Positions 21,507 through 33,299 of a stretch of 64,000 bases of DNA are shown here, piece after piece (positions within the stretch are counted from its first letter, which is position 1; the number at the start of each line of letters is the position of its first letter). The translations under genes were made by a program, and so were the position numbers. Origin of the DNA: Pomacea canaliculata. Its lineage: Eukaryota; Mollusca; Gastropoda; Architaenioglossa; Ampullariidae. Location: assembly GCF_003073045.1 (NCBI RefSeq), contig NC_037603.1:16002192-16066191 (forward strand), read 5' to 3'. The notes below the pieces were generated by a model that worked only from the letters and a program-made list of their open reading frames with translations, was not told the DNA's origin and searched no databases.

Positions 21507-24500
21507 ATGATGGCCAGCAAGATATTCACAGGATACCGGGCACTAGGCTTCGTCAGCACACATGTGCCCCTGGCAGTTCGTTACCATAATAAGCACAAAG
21601 AAAACTATGTCGTTACGTCAGCTGGACGAGCATTTCAGGTGTATAATGTAAGTTCAGTTATGTTAATACCGTTATTTTAGGAAACAAGTAAGACTTTATA
21701 ATAGTGTTATTTTGTGTAGTCTCCGTGTGTGTCAGAGAAAGAGAGAGGTTATTATGGTCGCAGAGCTGAACAGATCAGGTAATGGAGATAAATATCCCTT
21801 GGGCAGTTGTTCTGTGACAAAGGTAGTTGAGGGAGTCGTATAACTTTTTTTGTTGCATTTTTGGAAACAAGAAAATGTAAAAACAAATTTAAATGTCTTA
21901 GTTGTACAGGATTTACCATGCTTAATAGGTGGCTAGTTTTAGTGTGTTTTGCATAACAGTATACACTAATTGAATTACTGACAATATTGCATTTTTTTCT
22001 TTTAAAAGTGTTCCAAACTTGGCATTGTAAGTGTCAGTAAGTATATATATTTTTTTCTTATCTGTTTGATACAGTTCTAAAATAAAATAAAAATATTGAA
22101 AAAATCTGATCAGTCTTTCTTTAGAGAAGAGGGAAATAGAACATGAATTTTGATATGTCATTGATTATAAAGCATATATGTATTTTATATGTAACTTATT
22201 GTTTCACTTTGGAACCGTCAGTTTATAAGAGTGCTGTAAGTTATCTAAAGTTTAGGGGCTGAAGGAAATTAGGAATTTGTCTTTTAAGTGACAAATATAA
22301 AAGGTAGATTCTCTGATTACTTGAACTTGGGTCAAAGTTATGCACATCCATTTACATGACACTTTTGCTGCCAAGACCTGTTTTTTTCTGTTTAGGTGAC
22401 ATTCATCCACAGGAGATTGATCTTATAGCAGTGAGCAGCATTCACATATTCACTGCATGTGGCAATACAATACGATCATTTGAACGCGGCAGAAAGGTAT
22501 GTTCATCTGTGCTTAACCCCTGCCAGAATTTTGATTTAGTTGATAAAATTTTACCTTGAAGTATAGAGAGGGAAAAAGCTGAAGTTGTCATGATGTGGCT
22601 GGCGAAAGTTTTCCTTTACCAGCAGCAGATAATTGAGGAATTCATTTTGATCTGTGTCTAATATTGAAACCACAATACGAAACAGTCACCTGAAAAATAT
22701 CAAAGAGGTTTTCCCTTTAGAGTTAAAACAGAAGTAAAAAGACAAGTGAAGTTTTTGCTGTTTATATAGTAAACATGCAGGCAGAGTTTGCGTATTATCA
22801 CTCTTGTTCAAATAGCCAAAGAAATTGGGAATCTTGTTTCTCTCTGACAACCTGTACACAATGTTTAATAGGTGATAATAGATGAATTTGCAGCTGCCTC
22901 GGTGATTCACTCACTGTCCAATGATGTGTGGTCCACTTTTACATATCCTGCCTATGACATTAATGTAATGATGATAAATATAATCTGCAATGTTATTACA
23001 CAATGTAAATGATGTAATCAAGTCTATAGAATTATTCTGAAGTGGCTTTGACAACCTTTTCCAGGTGGCACACCTGTATGAAGGTCATGAGAGTGAGGTC
23101 ACTGTCCTGCTGCCCTTTGGTCGCCATCTTTTGTCAACTGACAAACATGGCACTCTTATTGTTTGGGATGTGCATTCAGAAGGTAGGATGAATTCTGAGC
23201 AATCTAAACGAATTTTCTTTTTCGTGGACACAATGAGCTTTTGTGAAAGGATAAAGTAGAAATGCATTGAAGTTTGAGTGCAGTGTTTTGTGGTAACATT
23301 GATCATGTTTGTTGTTATCTGGATTATTCTTTAGACCATATTGATGTCAGATTAGATAAACTGCAAGGAGAAAGTTTGACATCATGTTTCCTTACAAAAC
23401 AAATGAAATAATCTTAAGAGCCATTCTGGATACATTTTGGGAAGAACTAGTCATCAGTGATATTGTGTATTTAATAACCTAAACTCATTTAACTCTGTTG
23501 TGAAGTTTAGGGTGTGTGCTTGATACTTCTATGCAGAATGAGTGTGTGAGGGATATCATAAACAGATCGTGGGAAAATCCAGCAGTTACAAATTCCAAAA
23601 TTGTTGTTGCTTTCTGTGCAACAGGTATATACCTTCAGATGGAGTTTGATGTGAAGATGTTCTACATCACAGCAGCAGTTCACCCTAGCACATACCTTAA
23701 CAAGGTTCTCCTGGGCAGCCGGCAAGGGGAGTTGCAGCTATGGAATGTCATGCACAGCAAACTGATTTACACATTTAAAGGCTGGGGACAAGCAGTTACT
23801 GTTCTTGTGCAGGTTAGTCAGAGTCAGTTTTATGATTCATAAAATGTTTTACAAATCAGATACATCAATCTGCGATGGCCTTTATCACTGTTTCATCAGA
23901 ATAAATTTCTTTGAATTTTATTTTTTCAGCATGATAATATATTTTTTATGCAACATCTTTGGCAGGCTCCAGCAGTAGATGTTGTTGCAGTGGGTCTTGC
24001 TGATGGTCGAGTGATATTGCACAACATCAAGTTTGATGAAACAATTGTCACCTTCACCCATGATTGGGGTCCTGTTACTGCCGTGTCATTTCGCACAGGT
24101 AAACTTTAAATATACAATGAGAGCATGGGCACTTCATTGACACGCATGAATGCGCAGAGAGTACTATCTTGGTCATAATGCTGCATGTTATAAGTTCACA
24201 TTACTATTATTATGGCATGGATGCTTTTAATTTCTATACTTCTAGACCCATGCTTTTTGCCTGATAGCAGTGTACTGGAGAGTTTTTCATAATGTATTCT
24301 TATTTCTGGTTTGGCAGATGGCCACCCAACCTTGGTTACAGGTAGTGCTAGTGGCCACCTGGCCTTCTGGAACCTGGAATCACGATCTCTGCTCAGCCAA
24401 ACGCTGGAGGCCCATCACTCGGGTATTAGTGGCTTGATCTGTCTGCCCAATGAACCCATCATGGTCACTTCAGCAGCAGACAATGCACTGAAGGTTGCTT

Positions 24501-27500
24501 TTAGTTTTCCTATTTGTCAAAACTTTAATAGTTGAATATTGAGATCCTAATTCATGTTTTTCTGCTCTTTTGTTTTGCCTTTCATGTGCATATTATTATG
24601 TGTGAAATGCTGACCTCTAGATGGCTTTACATTTCACCATAGAAGTTTGCCCAAGAATTTGTTTCGTTTGTTCAGCATGTGTGTTCATTGTTACAGGTGT
24701 GGATCTTTGACCTGCCAGATGGAGGCGCACGCCTCTTGCGAATGAGAGAAGGACACAGTGCTCCTCCCATCTTTTTGCGACATTATGGGAACAATGGGCA
24801 GGCAATTCTCAGTGCAGGTTTGTCTATTTTCAGGCCCTGCAGATGTTTTGATATCGTCTGTTATCGAAGATTTTATTGTTGAAATTAAACTTGCATGAAA
24901 TTGCATTAACAAAGACAGGTCTTAATAAATGAGTGCATGTTTATTATGGTTTTTTTGCAGTAGATTTGCTGGTCTTAATGAAGATAACTTTTGTGATGTT
25001 GCATGACTTCATTATAGGTCAAGACAGCACGATGCGCATGTTCTCTACAGTCCATGACAAGTACAATAAGAGCTTGGGACGTGCATCTTTCAATAAATCT
25101 GAGACTAAACGAAGCGGTTTAAAGCTGGATCAACACGCAATGCCACCTGTGACTGCATTTGCTGCTGGTAATTTGCATATATCTAAGGTGTTAGCAAAGC
25201 CTTGCGTGGTGTATCTGTGTGACCAGACACTTAATTTACTGCTCATGACAGTGACTTTCTGTGTGTAGTGAAATCCCCCGGAACCAAAGACCATTTTCTG
25301 ACTTTGCAAGCTGAAGACACACGTACACACACAACACAACAGACGTTTCATCGACTGTTGAGCAGATAAGGGTACAAACAAATTCAAATGCCTATTCTCT
25401 ATACAGCTATTGAATAACATTTGCCTGATTTCAGTAAAACAAATTCTCCTGCTAGGTCATGTAATGGCAAGGACAAAATGCTGGAAGTTTTTCTGTCAAT
25501 TTGTTAATCACAAAAAACCCCAGATTCCTCTGCTTGACAAGAGAAAAAGAGGAAAGACTCTTAAAACTTTTCCTATATGTTTTACTTCACAGTAGGGAAC
25601 ATCTTCCCCACAACACACTGCCCACTATCTTTGTTTTACCCTCCTGTTGATGTTTGTCTGCAGAAGTAACTCGAGAGAGTGACTGGGATAATGTGGTAGC
25701 CTGTCATCGTGGGTTGCGTATACTTACTACTTGGAGCACGCAGCGGTCCACAATGGGAAAATACAAACTAGACTGCAAGCAGTTTCATCATACTACCAAC
25801 CACGAGACAACAGCCACGGTATGTTTTTTGAAATCCAGAAACAAATGAAATTTTGTGAGTTCCTTTTCTTGCCATCCTGGGAGGGGGGGATAAGAAAAAG
25901 TTGGTGTAGTCTGCATAACTTTGTAATCATTTGAGAGTTTGGCATTGAAGATCATACTAGTCTTCGAACCACTTTATATATGAATTCCATGCCCAGTTTC
26001 TCTCCCTTGCTGCCTTATCTTTCCCAACCCTCTTGTGGCTTAGGGGCCCATTCAGCACTTGAAGACAGGTGTTGATGTCATACAGTGGAACCTCGGTTAG
26101 CGAACGCCTCGGATAGCGAATATTTCGGTTAACGAACAAAAATTTCGCTAAAAGTTTGTCTCGGATAGCGAACAAAATTTCGGATAACGAACAGCCACGT
26201 GAACCACACGTGACCGACCAGCTGTCATCATTCGCGCTCTAGACACAGTTACGATCAGTCGTTCCTTATCTGTGCGCATCCTTCTTATTTAGTGATTGTT
26301 GTGCTTTATTTTAATAAGATAATCCTCAATAATGGCTCCAAAGAAGATTAAGAGCAATTAATAGTAGTGAGGTAATGACAAGGAAGCGGCCAACAAATGA
26401 ATTGAAAAAGGAAAAGATTTCAAAGTATAAAGGTGGCATGCGTCTGTCGGATATGTGATGTCGTATTACTGAAGAGTTTTACACAAAAGGCAGAAGGAGC
26501 TGACACTGGACTAGTTTTTTTCCTTTAACCTCAAAGCTACAGAAAAAGGAAGTCACCCCCGATTTTACAATGTCACGTGTGCTCATGGAGGGGGAATCGA
26601 TCAGTAATTCCACCCCTTCCTCCCCACACCTGCTTCCACCCACGCCGTTAAAACGGCGAGTTTTCTGATGTTTAAATGCTTTCGTTAATGTTTTTATGTT
26701 TATTTAACTCCATTTATATTGCATTATAACTGTTCTCATTAACTCAAATACATGTACCTATATATAGCCTGTAACTTTCATATATTAGCGAGTCAACAGG
26801 GGCTGGGAACCAATTAAATCTATTTCCTTTATTTCTTATGGAAAAAATTGTTTCGGATAACGAACATTTCGGATAACGAACAGCTCTCAAGAACGGATTA
26901 AGTTCGTTAACCGAGGTTCCACTGTACTTGCTAGTGTTCAGGTGTCGATGCTTTAACTGTTTATCCTCCTCTCTGTTTTGAGGATAAATGCTTATGCATC
27001 CACTTTATGTCATTGTGAGTACCACTGAGTTACTCTTAAGGACTGGCAACAATTGAGTAAATTTTCTGTCATTAAAATAATGTTGACACAGCAGGAAGAG
27101 GTGAAAAGGCAGGCAGAACACTTTACTGGACAACTAGAGTTTGGTAGGTTTTGAATGCTGGACTTGGATCACAGTTTATATGGTTACAGTTAGGACACCC
27201 CTAATTCTCAATTCTTTGTCATGCAGGCAGTGGAGGTGACATCTTGTGGAAACTTTGCTATAGCTGGCTATAGTACAGGCCACATTGATGTCTTCAACCT
27301 CCAGTCAGGCAAGCATCGAGGTTCTTTTGGAAAAGACCCCGAAAATGGGCGAGGTATGCATTGTGCTTGTACAAGCAAAGATGATGATTAGTACACCAGA
27401 TATTCATATTTTCTTACCCTAATTTAATTTATATTTAGCAACAATATTATTATTTATATTAGTATGGTTATATTTGTTTGTTTTATTTTTAAAAGACTTG

Positions 27501-30500
27501 AGTTGATTATTATTTTATGAATCTTTCGAGTCTAACTACATTTTGAAGAGGAAGATGTGATGTATATGTTGATTGTTGTAGCTCACAAGTGCAGAGTGCA
27601 AGGCCTGGCTTGTGATGCACTAAATCAGCTCCTGGTGTCAGCTGGGGCAGATGGTACACTTAAGTGGTGGAGATTTCGTACTAGATCCTTTCTTCATAAG
27701 ACTAAAATGGCAGCCAGAATTACCAAGATTCTTATGCACAGAGAAAGGTTTGCGTTAATAAATTAAGAAAAGAACGCATAAAACTTTTTTTAAAGTGTCT
27801 TTTGGCAGGCACAATATATAACACAATCTTTTAAGCACAAAGGGCTAAGACTGATGGCTTGTTAAAAGATTTTAAGAATTGGAATTTTCATTATAACCTA
27901 CTGTTATGTTTATTGTATTTATTAACTTTTTATGAGCCACAATTATGACATGGCTGTTGCGTGGTGGTACATGATAATGCACGAGAGAACAGAAGCCGGC
28001 ATGTTTGCATTCTGTGTCCTACATAATGGTATGTCTGTGTATGGCAGTTCAATGCTGGCAGTTGCACTTGACGATTTCTCCGTCTGCATCGTAGACACAG
28101 ACACCAGGAGGGTTGTCCGTTCCTTCAAGGGGCACACAAACAGCATAACAGACATGGTGAGTTGCTTGTTGCTGAGGTTGTGCACTTATGTAAAAGACCT
28201 TGTTACCTGTAGTATATCTCTAATTATTATTATAGAGACAATATGGTAATATTTGGCTGGGATGCAATACTCACCTTACACAATGCTTATGTTATCATAT
28301 ATGTTGGACAAATCTTTTCTGTTATGGCTTCTCATTACTTCTGCTGTATCCCACCACCTTCCACAGTGTCAAAGTTCACTTTTTCCACCTGATCCTCTAC
28401 TCTGGTGCTGCCTGTTTGGCTCACAAGACTGTCATTGAAAACATTTCACCTTCAGAGGCTTGTGCTGTGTAGTAGAACACTTAATTTAATGATATCACTT
28501 CATGCAACCAATCCTCCCTCTTTAACTCTTTACATGCAATGTAAATAAGTCTGGCCTATAAATTTCAAGCCACTCACCTGTGTTTATCATATTCAAAAAC
28601 TTACTCAAAGACGTTTTTAAAAATATGAAATCAAGACATTTAGATAGGTAGATCACATTTCAGTAGAGTTACAGCACTTAACAAGAAGATTAGAACATTA
28701 GATTGAAGATTTAAATTTTTCCAGAAGTATCTCTTTTTTTAAGAAAAAGAGATGTTGGCAACATGAGTGCACACACAAAGACAGCAATTTGGTTTTTTTT
28801 GGTTTTTTTTTTAAATCATTTTCAAGCATACATTAAATTTGTTCATCATCATAATAAGCTATAGTATTCCTTTCTCTATGGTGACTATTCAAATCCACTC
28901 ATGCAGAACTAAACATTGCATCATCAATTGTGCATAAGCCTGTGTCAAAATTTTCTTTTTGGAGATTCATCTTATTTTCTTTGGATTTACAAAAAAAGTG
29001 CTATTTCACGATGGAATGAGGGAGAGATGGTTTCTTTCTCCTAATTTTAAATTTAATTATAAAAATACTGCAAATTCATACATACCTGGGTACGAGAATC
29101 ATAGGTCACAACCTGGGCTGAATGTGCTGACAGCATATAAAGAAGGAATACTAAACGTTTTTTAATTTTTGTGGTAGACATTTAGTCCAGATGCTCGCTG
29201 GCTAATAACTGCTTCCATGGACTCTACGGTCTGTACGTGGAATCTGGTGACTGGCAGGTAAGAGATTTTGCTTTCAAAGAAAGAGAGCATATGCGATAGA
29301 GAATAAGATTGTGTGCTGTATGTTTATAAGATATCATTTCATCAAGTTCTTGGGAAGTTTGCATGACTTGCTTTCACTTTTGATAGGATAATAAAAGTTC
29401 AGTTTTTCTTTGAGGCTGCTGAGTCTTCTGTTGGTATTTTTAAGGATTCAGTGCATGTTTCTTGTCCAAAGTAATCCAAGTTCTTATTCATAAATTTATA
29501 ATTTTTTTCTTTAAAAATGCTATTGATTTGCACTGGAGGTGGGGAAGGGAGAACTGTAGGCTTTGCAGTTCACTACATGCACAGAAGTCTGCGCATTGAT
29601 CTCTGTTCCAGTCAAATTCTTATCTTTATCAAATAAATCAGTACTTTACTGGACTGAAAGATGCATTCATATTTTTTATTTTGGTGAACAGTCAGATATT
29701 CACCTGCAGGTATGTATGTTAATGCAGAAAGTAGCATGAAGCCAATGGCACACTTCAGATATGTTGCATGAAGCTTGAAATTGATGAAATGTAAGAGTAA
29801 AAGATGATGCTATGACTTTATTGCTGAGTTCACTCCTGTTACAAGTACAGTCTTAGCCGACTTAGTTAATGTCAAGACTGTCTGCAGGCTGATTGACTGT
29901 TTTGGAGTGGAGGCTGCTGTGACTTCACTGAGTATGTCTGCAACGGGAGACTTTTTGGCAACTAGTCACGTGGATGACCTTGGTGTATACATCTGGTCCA
30001 ACAACACGCTGTATTCCTTTGTTCCCTTGCCGCCTCTTCCTGAAGGATTTGAACATAATACCATTCAGATGCCAGCTACAGCCTTTGTTCCTTCAGGTCA
30101 GGAGTCCATAGCACATCACTGGTTACAAACAGTTAATATAATTTTGTAAAATAAAATACAATAATAAAATAGTAAAGATCACTGTTTTTCTAAAAGTAAA
30201 CAAAAAGCCCCGTTCCAGCATTTTGCCACCATTATTTTTCTTTTTTCTTTTCCATTGTTATTGCTTCTGTCAAACTGATGCTCTTTCCTTTGTTCATGCT
30301 GAAAAGGAGTTTAAATGTGATGGCTTTTGTTCCCTTTGGCAGATGCAGACACTGATAGTATTGAGGGAGTTGTGAAGTATGAAAAATCCGAGTTCAAATC
30401 ACCTGATCAGATCAGTGATGAGCTGGTTACCTTGTCGCTGCTGCCAGCATCCCGCTGGCGAAATTTGTTAAATCTTGATGTCATACTGGTTGGTCCCTTA

Positions 30501-31766
30501 CTTCTTGCTCTAAAATGTCTTGAAACAACTGGAATAAATAACTGTAAATCTTTGTCTAAACCTATGTGATGGCATACAGCCAAAGTTGCATCCAGGATGT
30601 AATGTTCTGCACCTGTTTAATTTTTCATTTAAGTTCAGTCTGAAGAATTGGCTAACCATTTATATTTGCATGTGTAATGTGCATTTTATATAAATCTAAA
30701 GAATGTTGAAATTCATTTTCTTGTAACAGATGCGCAACAAGCCAAAAGTTCCACCGAAAGTACCGAAATCTGCACCATTTTTTTTGCCCACAGTCAGTGG
30801 ACTGCAGCCCACATTTGCCATCCCTGAAAACAAAGAGGAGCAGGTAAGGCAGTGTCAGAGCTACATGTATGCTGCAAGTGATAATCAGCATCCAATCTGT
30901 AAACACAAGCAATAAGAAAAGGGTTGGGCAGATGTTAATTCCTACAAAAGTAACATTTGCTAACTACAAGGAAGGAAAAGATGGCCAAAAAAAGTCAAGC
31001 ATATTTTCTCAAAAATTTTCCATTATCAGAACTAATCGAACTTACTGTTTACAGACTATGTATGTTATAATCAAACTTTTCTTTGCTTTCATCTTTAAAC
31101 AGGAAGCATCACATATGTTGAGTAAACCAGATCTTCGTGCACCATCAGAGCTGGGCAAGAAGCTGGAGACGGCCAGTTGCCTACAAGAATGTAAGTCTGT
31201 TGTGATACCTTTGAAGAACTTTTTTTATTGAAGCTGAGCCAGAAGCTAGAACTGTCATCGATTTACCTCTTTTTTTTTGTTCCTTTGGACCAGATGAATC
31301 TATCCTGGAGCGATTAAAGAGCTTAGGGGCTGTAGCCATTGATGCAGACATTCGTAGCTTGGATGGAGAGAAAGAACTGGGTGGATTCCTCGACTTTATG
31401 CTGCATGTTGCCAGCACCAACCGTGACTTTGAGGCTGTGCAGTCTTACCTCGGGCTGTTCTTAAAAGTGAGAATATTATGGCTGTTAAAAATATTGCTTT
31501 AAAATGTCTCTGCAAGGCTGTAGATGGTAATAATATCACTTTTTATCATCAAAGGAATACATTTTCAGATTCGTTTATTTTTTGTGGAGCTGAGCAAACA
31601 GTGACTGTGATTGTTGCAGATACATGGCGAAGACCTTACAAGCCCAACACTTTCTCAGAAGATGGCAGCATTGAAAGACTCTCTAAACAAAACCTGGGAA
31701 CGTATTCAGTTGAGCATCAACACCTCCTTGTGTCTTGTTAACTACCTTCGCTCGGCAACTCTCTAA
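21507..31766 (+). CDS. WDR36: WDR36/UTP21, small-subunit processome WD-repeat protein
   Basis: Twenty exons join in phase to 889 aa: 21507-21647, 22009-22036, 22396-22496, 23065-23182, 23625-23812, 23966-24098, 24318-24493, 24697-24817, 25018-25167, 25664-25818, 27227-27353, 27582-27747, 28048-28156, 29178-29257, 29888-30096, 30343-30488, 30730-30843, 31103-31190, 31294-31466, 31620-31766. The product aligns end to end with animal WDR36 (about 900 aa). WD repeats fill roughly residues 20-610, with landmarks H-P-S-T-Y-L-N-K-V-L-L-G-S, D-W-G-P-V-T-A-V-S-F-R-T-D-G-H-P and L-A-T-S-H-V-D. A C-terminal Utp21 domain begins near residue 660 and includes K-V-P-K-S-A-P-F-F-L-P-T. The family works in the nucleolus in 18S rRNA processing. 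The start has two adjacent ATGs (MMASK). Exon 2 is only 28 nt. A pogo-like element sits in the intron 25819-27226. Confidence 0.96.
26083..26924. mobile_element. Pogo/Tigger-like DNA element in a WDR36 intron
   Basis: The terminal inverted repeats read CAGTGGAACCTCGGTTARCGAAC on each side and are flanked by TA (26081-26082 and 26925-26926). Both ends carry extra GGATARCGAA sub-terminal repeats. An internal ATGGCTCCAAAGAAG and a K-R-P-T-N-E-L-K-K-E-K-I-like segment resemble the start of a pogo-type transposase, but stop codons follow at once. It is an internally decayed copy of 842 bp. Confidence 0.85.
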
Positions 31767-32460
31767 ATTGTTGATCAAATATAAATGTTGAGTGATGAAC
31801 AGTAAAGTTTCACTGCCAAAAATGGGTGGGTGTCATTTAAGGGGACTGGCTGAACAGATACTGGTGTGGGAAAGTGTATTGAGTTGTGAATCTTAAACAT
31901 GGTGTGATTACATTCTGGTATAAAGAAATGGTTGTTTCTTAAATAATGGTCTAAAGCAGGGGTCTCAAACTCATATTAGCATGTGGGCCGCAGTGGAAAG
32001 TAACAGCCAGTCAGCGGGCCGCACCACGAAAAGAAAATGTTTTTTCATTAAATTTTACGAACACTACTGTCACTGCAGTTAAATGCGAAAATAAAGTTTT
32101 TATAATTATTAATTACATTTAGTGTAGTTTATTACATGCACAGGCAGTTTAGTTTATTAAAATAAGTTGACGTTGTCTCTGTCACTAATAACGGGGGTAA
32201 TTTTCACTGCGGGAGTTAATCACCAAGCACAACATACATATACACCGCGGACGTGGCCGAGGGCCGCACAAAAATGTTTCGCGGGCCGCATTCGGCCCGC
32301 GGGCCGCGTGTTTGAGACCCCTGGTCTAAAGAGAAAGAAGTTTCATTTGTTCTGGACTATTGCTACATTATTCTAGAAAACTATTTCAACACATGCACCC
32401 AGCATTAAGCAATCATTATGCACAACAACATCACCAATAAAGTTATTTGTTAAAATATTT
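31767..32460 (+). promoter_or_regulatory. Presumed WDR36 3' UTR with poly(A) signals
   Basis: No AATAAA occurs between the stop at 31766 and the hAT element. The first AATAAA (32090-32095) lies inside the hAT element and the next (32436-32441) lies beyond it. If the outer signal is used, the transcript carries the whole element in its 3' UTR. Confidence 0.5.
31949..32331. mobile_element. hAT-type MITE with 8-bp target duplication
   Basis: The element spans 31957-32323. It starts CAGGGGTCTCAAACTC and ends GTTTGAGACCCCTG, and is flanked by identical 8-bp copies of GTCTAAAG (31949-31956 and 32324-32331). Length, termini and duplication size fit a non-autonomous hAT element. The interior has GGGCCGC-rich sub-terminal blocks and no coding capacity. 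The exact flanks indicate a fairly young insertion. Confidence 0.93.
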
Positions 32461-33299
32461 GTACTTTATTCGGTTTGCTGAGGCATTGCATGGTTACCAT
32501 TTCAAAGGTAAGATGTTGAAAAGTTTACAATAATTTCTTAATGCCTCCCAACTTCTACTACACAGTCTTGAGAAGCCAGTCCAGGCATTTCAAGACATTC
32601 TTTGCTAAATGGGCACTCAGAGCAAGATATTGAACAAATGTTGCTCCTGAAAGACGGGCCAGGCTTCAAGGTTACTACACAGTTACTAGGGAAACACTTA
32701 AGTTATGAATTTTCTCTGCACTCTTTCCAACAGAACTAGGACAAACACTTGGCAATCTGAACAGTGAAACATTCACATACATCCATGCAAAGCACACACA
32801 CATATTCATTCTATCTGCAAAATATGCACGAAGCCCCAACTCTTTACATACTAAGAACAATACCAGTAAATTATATTTTGTACAAATATCTTTTTCTCAA
32901 GCATCTAGCTTGATTGGATAGCATAGATTGGACCTGTAACAATTACAGTATCTGCACACTCATCAACAGATTTGATTGTGCCTGCTATGACTGGTGCATT
33001 ACAATCATTAATGGAATCCACTAAGCAAAAATAGAATATTTTTTAATTCTCCTTTGTTCTCTGAGAAGGTATATTTGCAAGCAACTTTTCTCACAAGTCT
33101 GAACACCATACTCAGTGGTACACAAAGATGATGTACAACCATGGTGTCTTAAAAAAAAACAAAGCTAGTAACAGGTGTCGAGAGTCTCTGTTGATGGTAG
33201 ACCAGAAAGAGAAACAAACTGTTCCAACATTCTGCACAATCCACAAATTCATCACAACATTCACTGCCGACAGTGGCCAAGGGATGTCAGACAACGTCC
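32430..33299 (-). promoter_or_regulatory. Presumed PARL 3' UTR and poly(A) signal
   Basis: On the minus strand an AATAAA lies at 32465-32470 (TTTATT on plus), about 830 bp after the PARL stop. Cleavage a little beyond it would fall at about 32440-32450, inside the 3' end predicted for WDR36. No other coding signal is seen in the interval. Confidence 0.45.

Noticed and set aside
22872..22905. Possible extra WDR36 exon after an AATAG acceptor
   Set aside because: Exons 22396-22496 and 23065-23182 already join in phase and match the human order, leaving no room for it.
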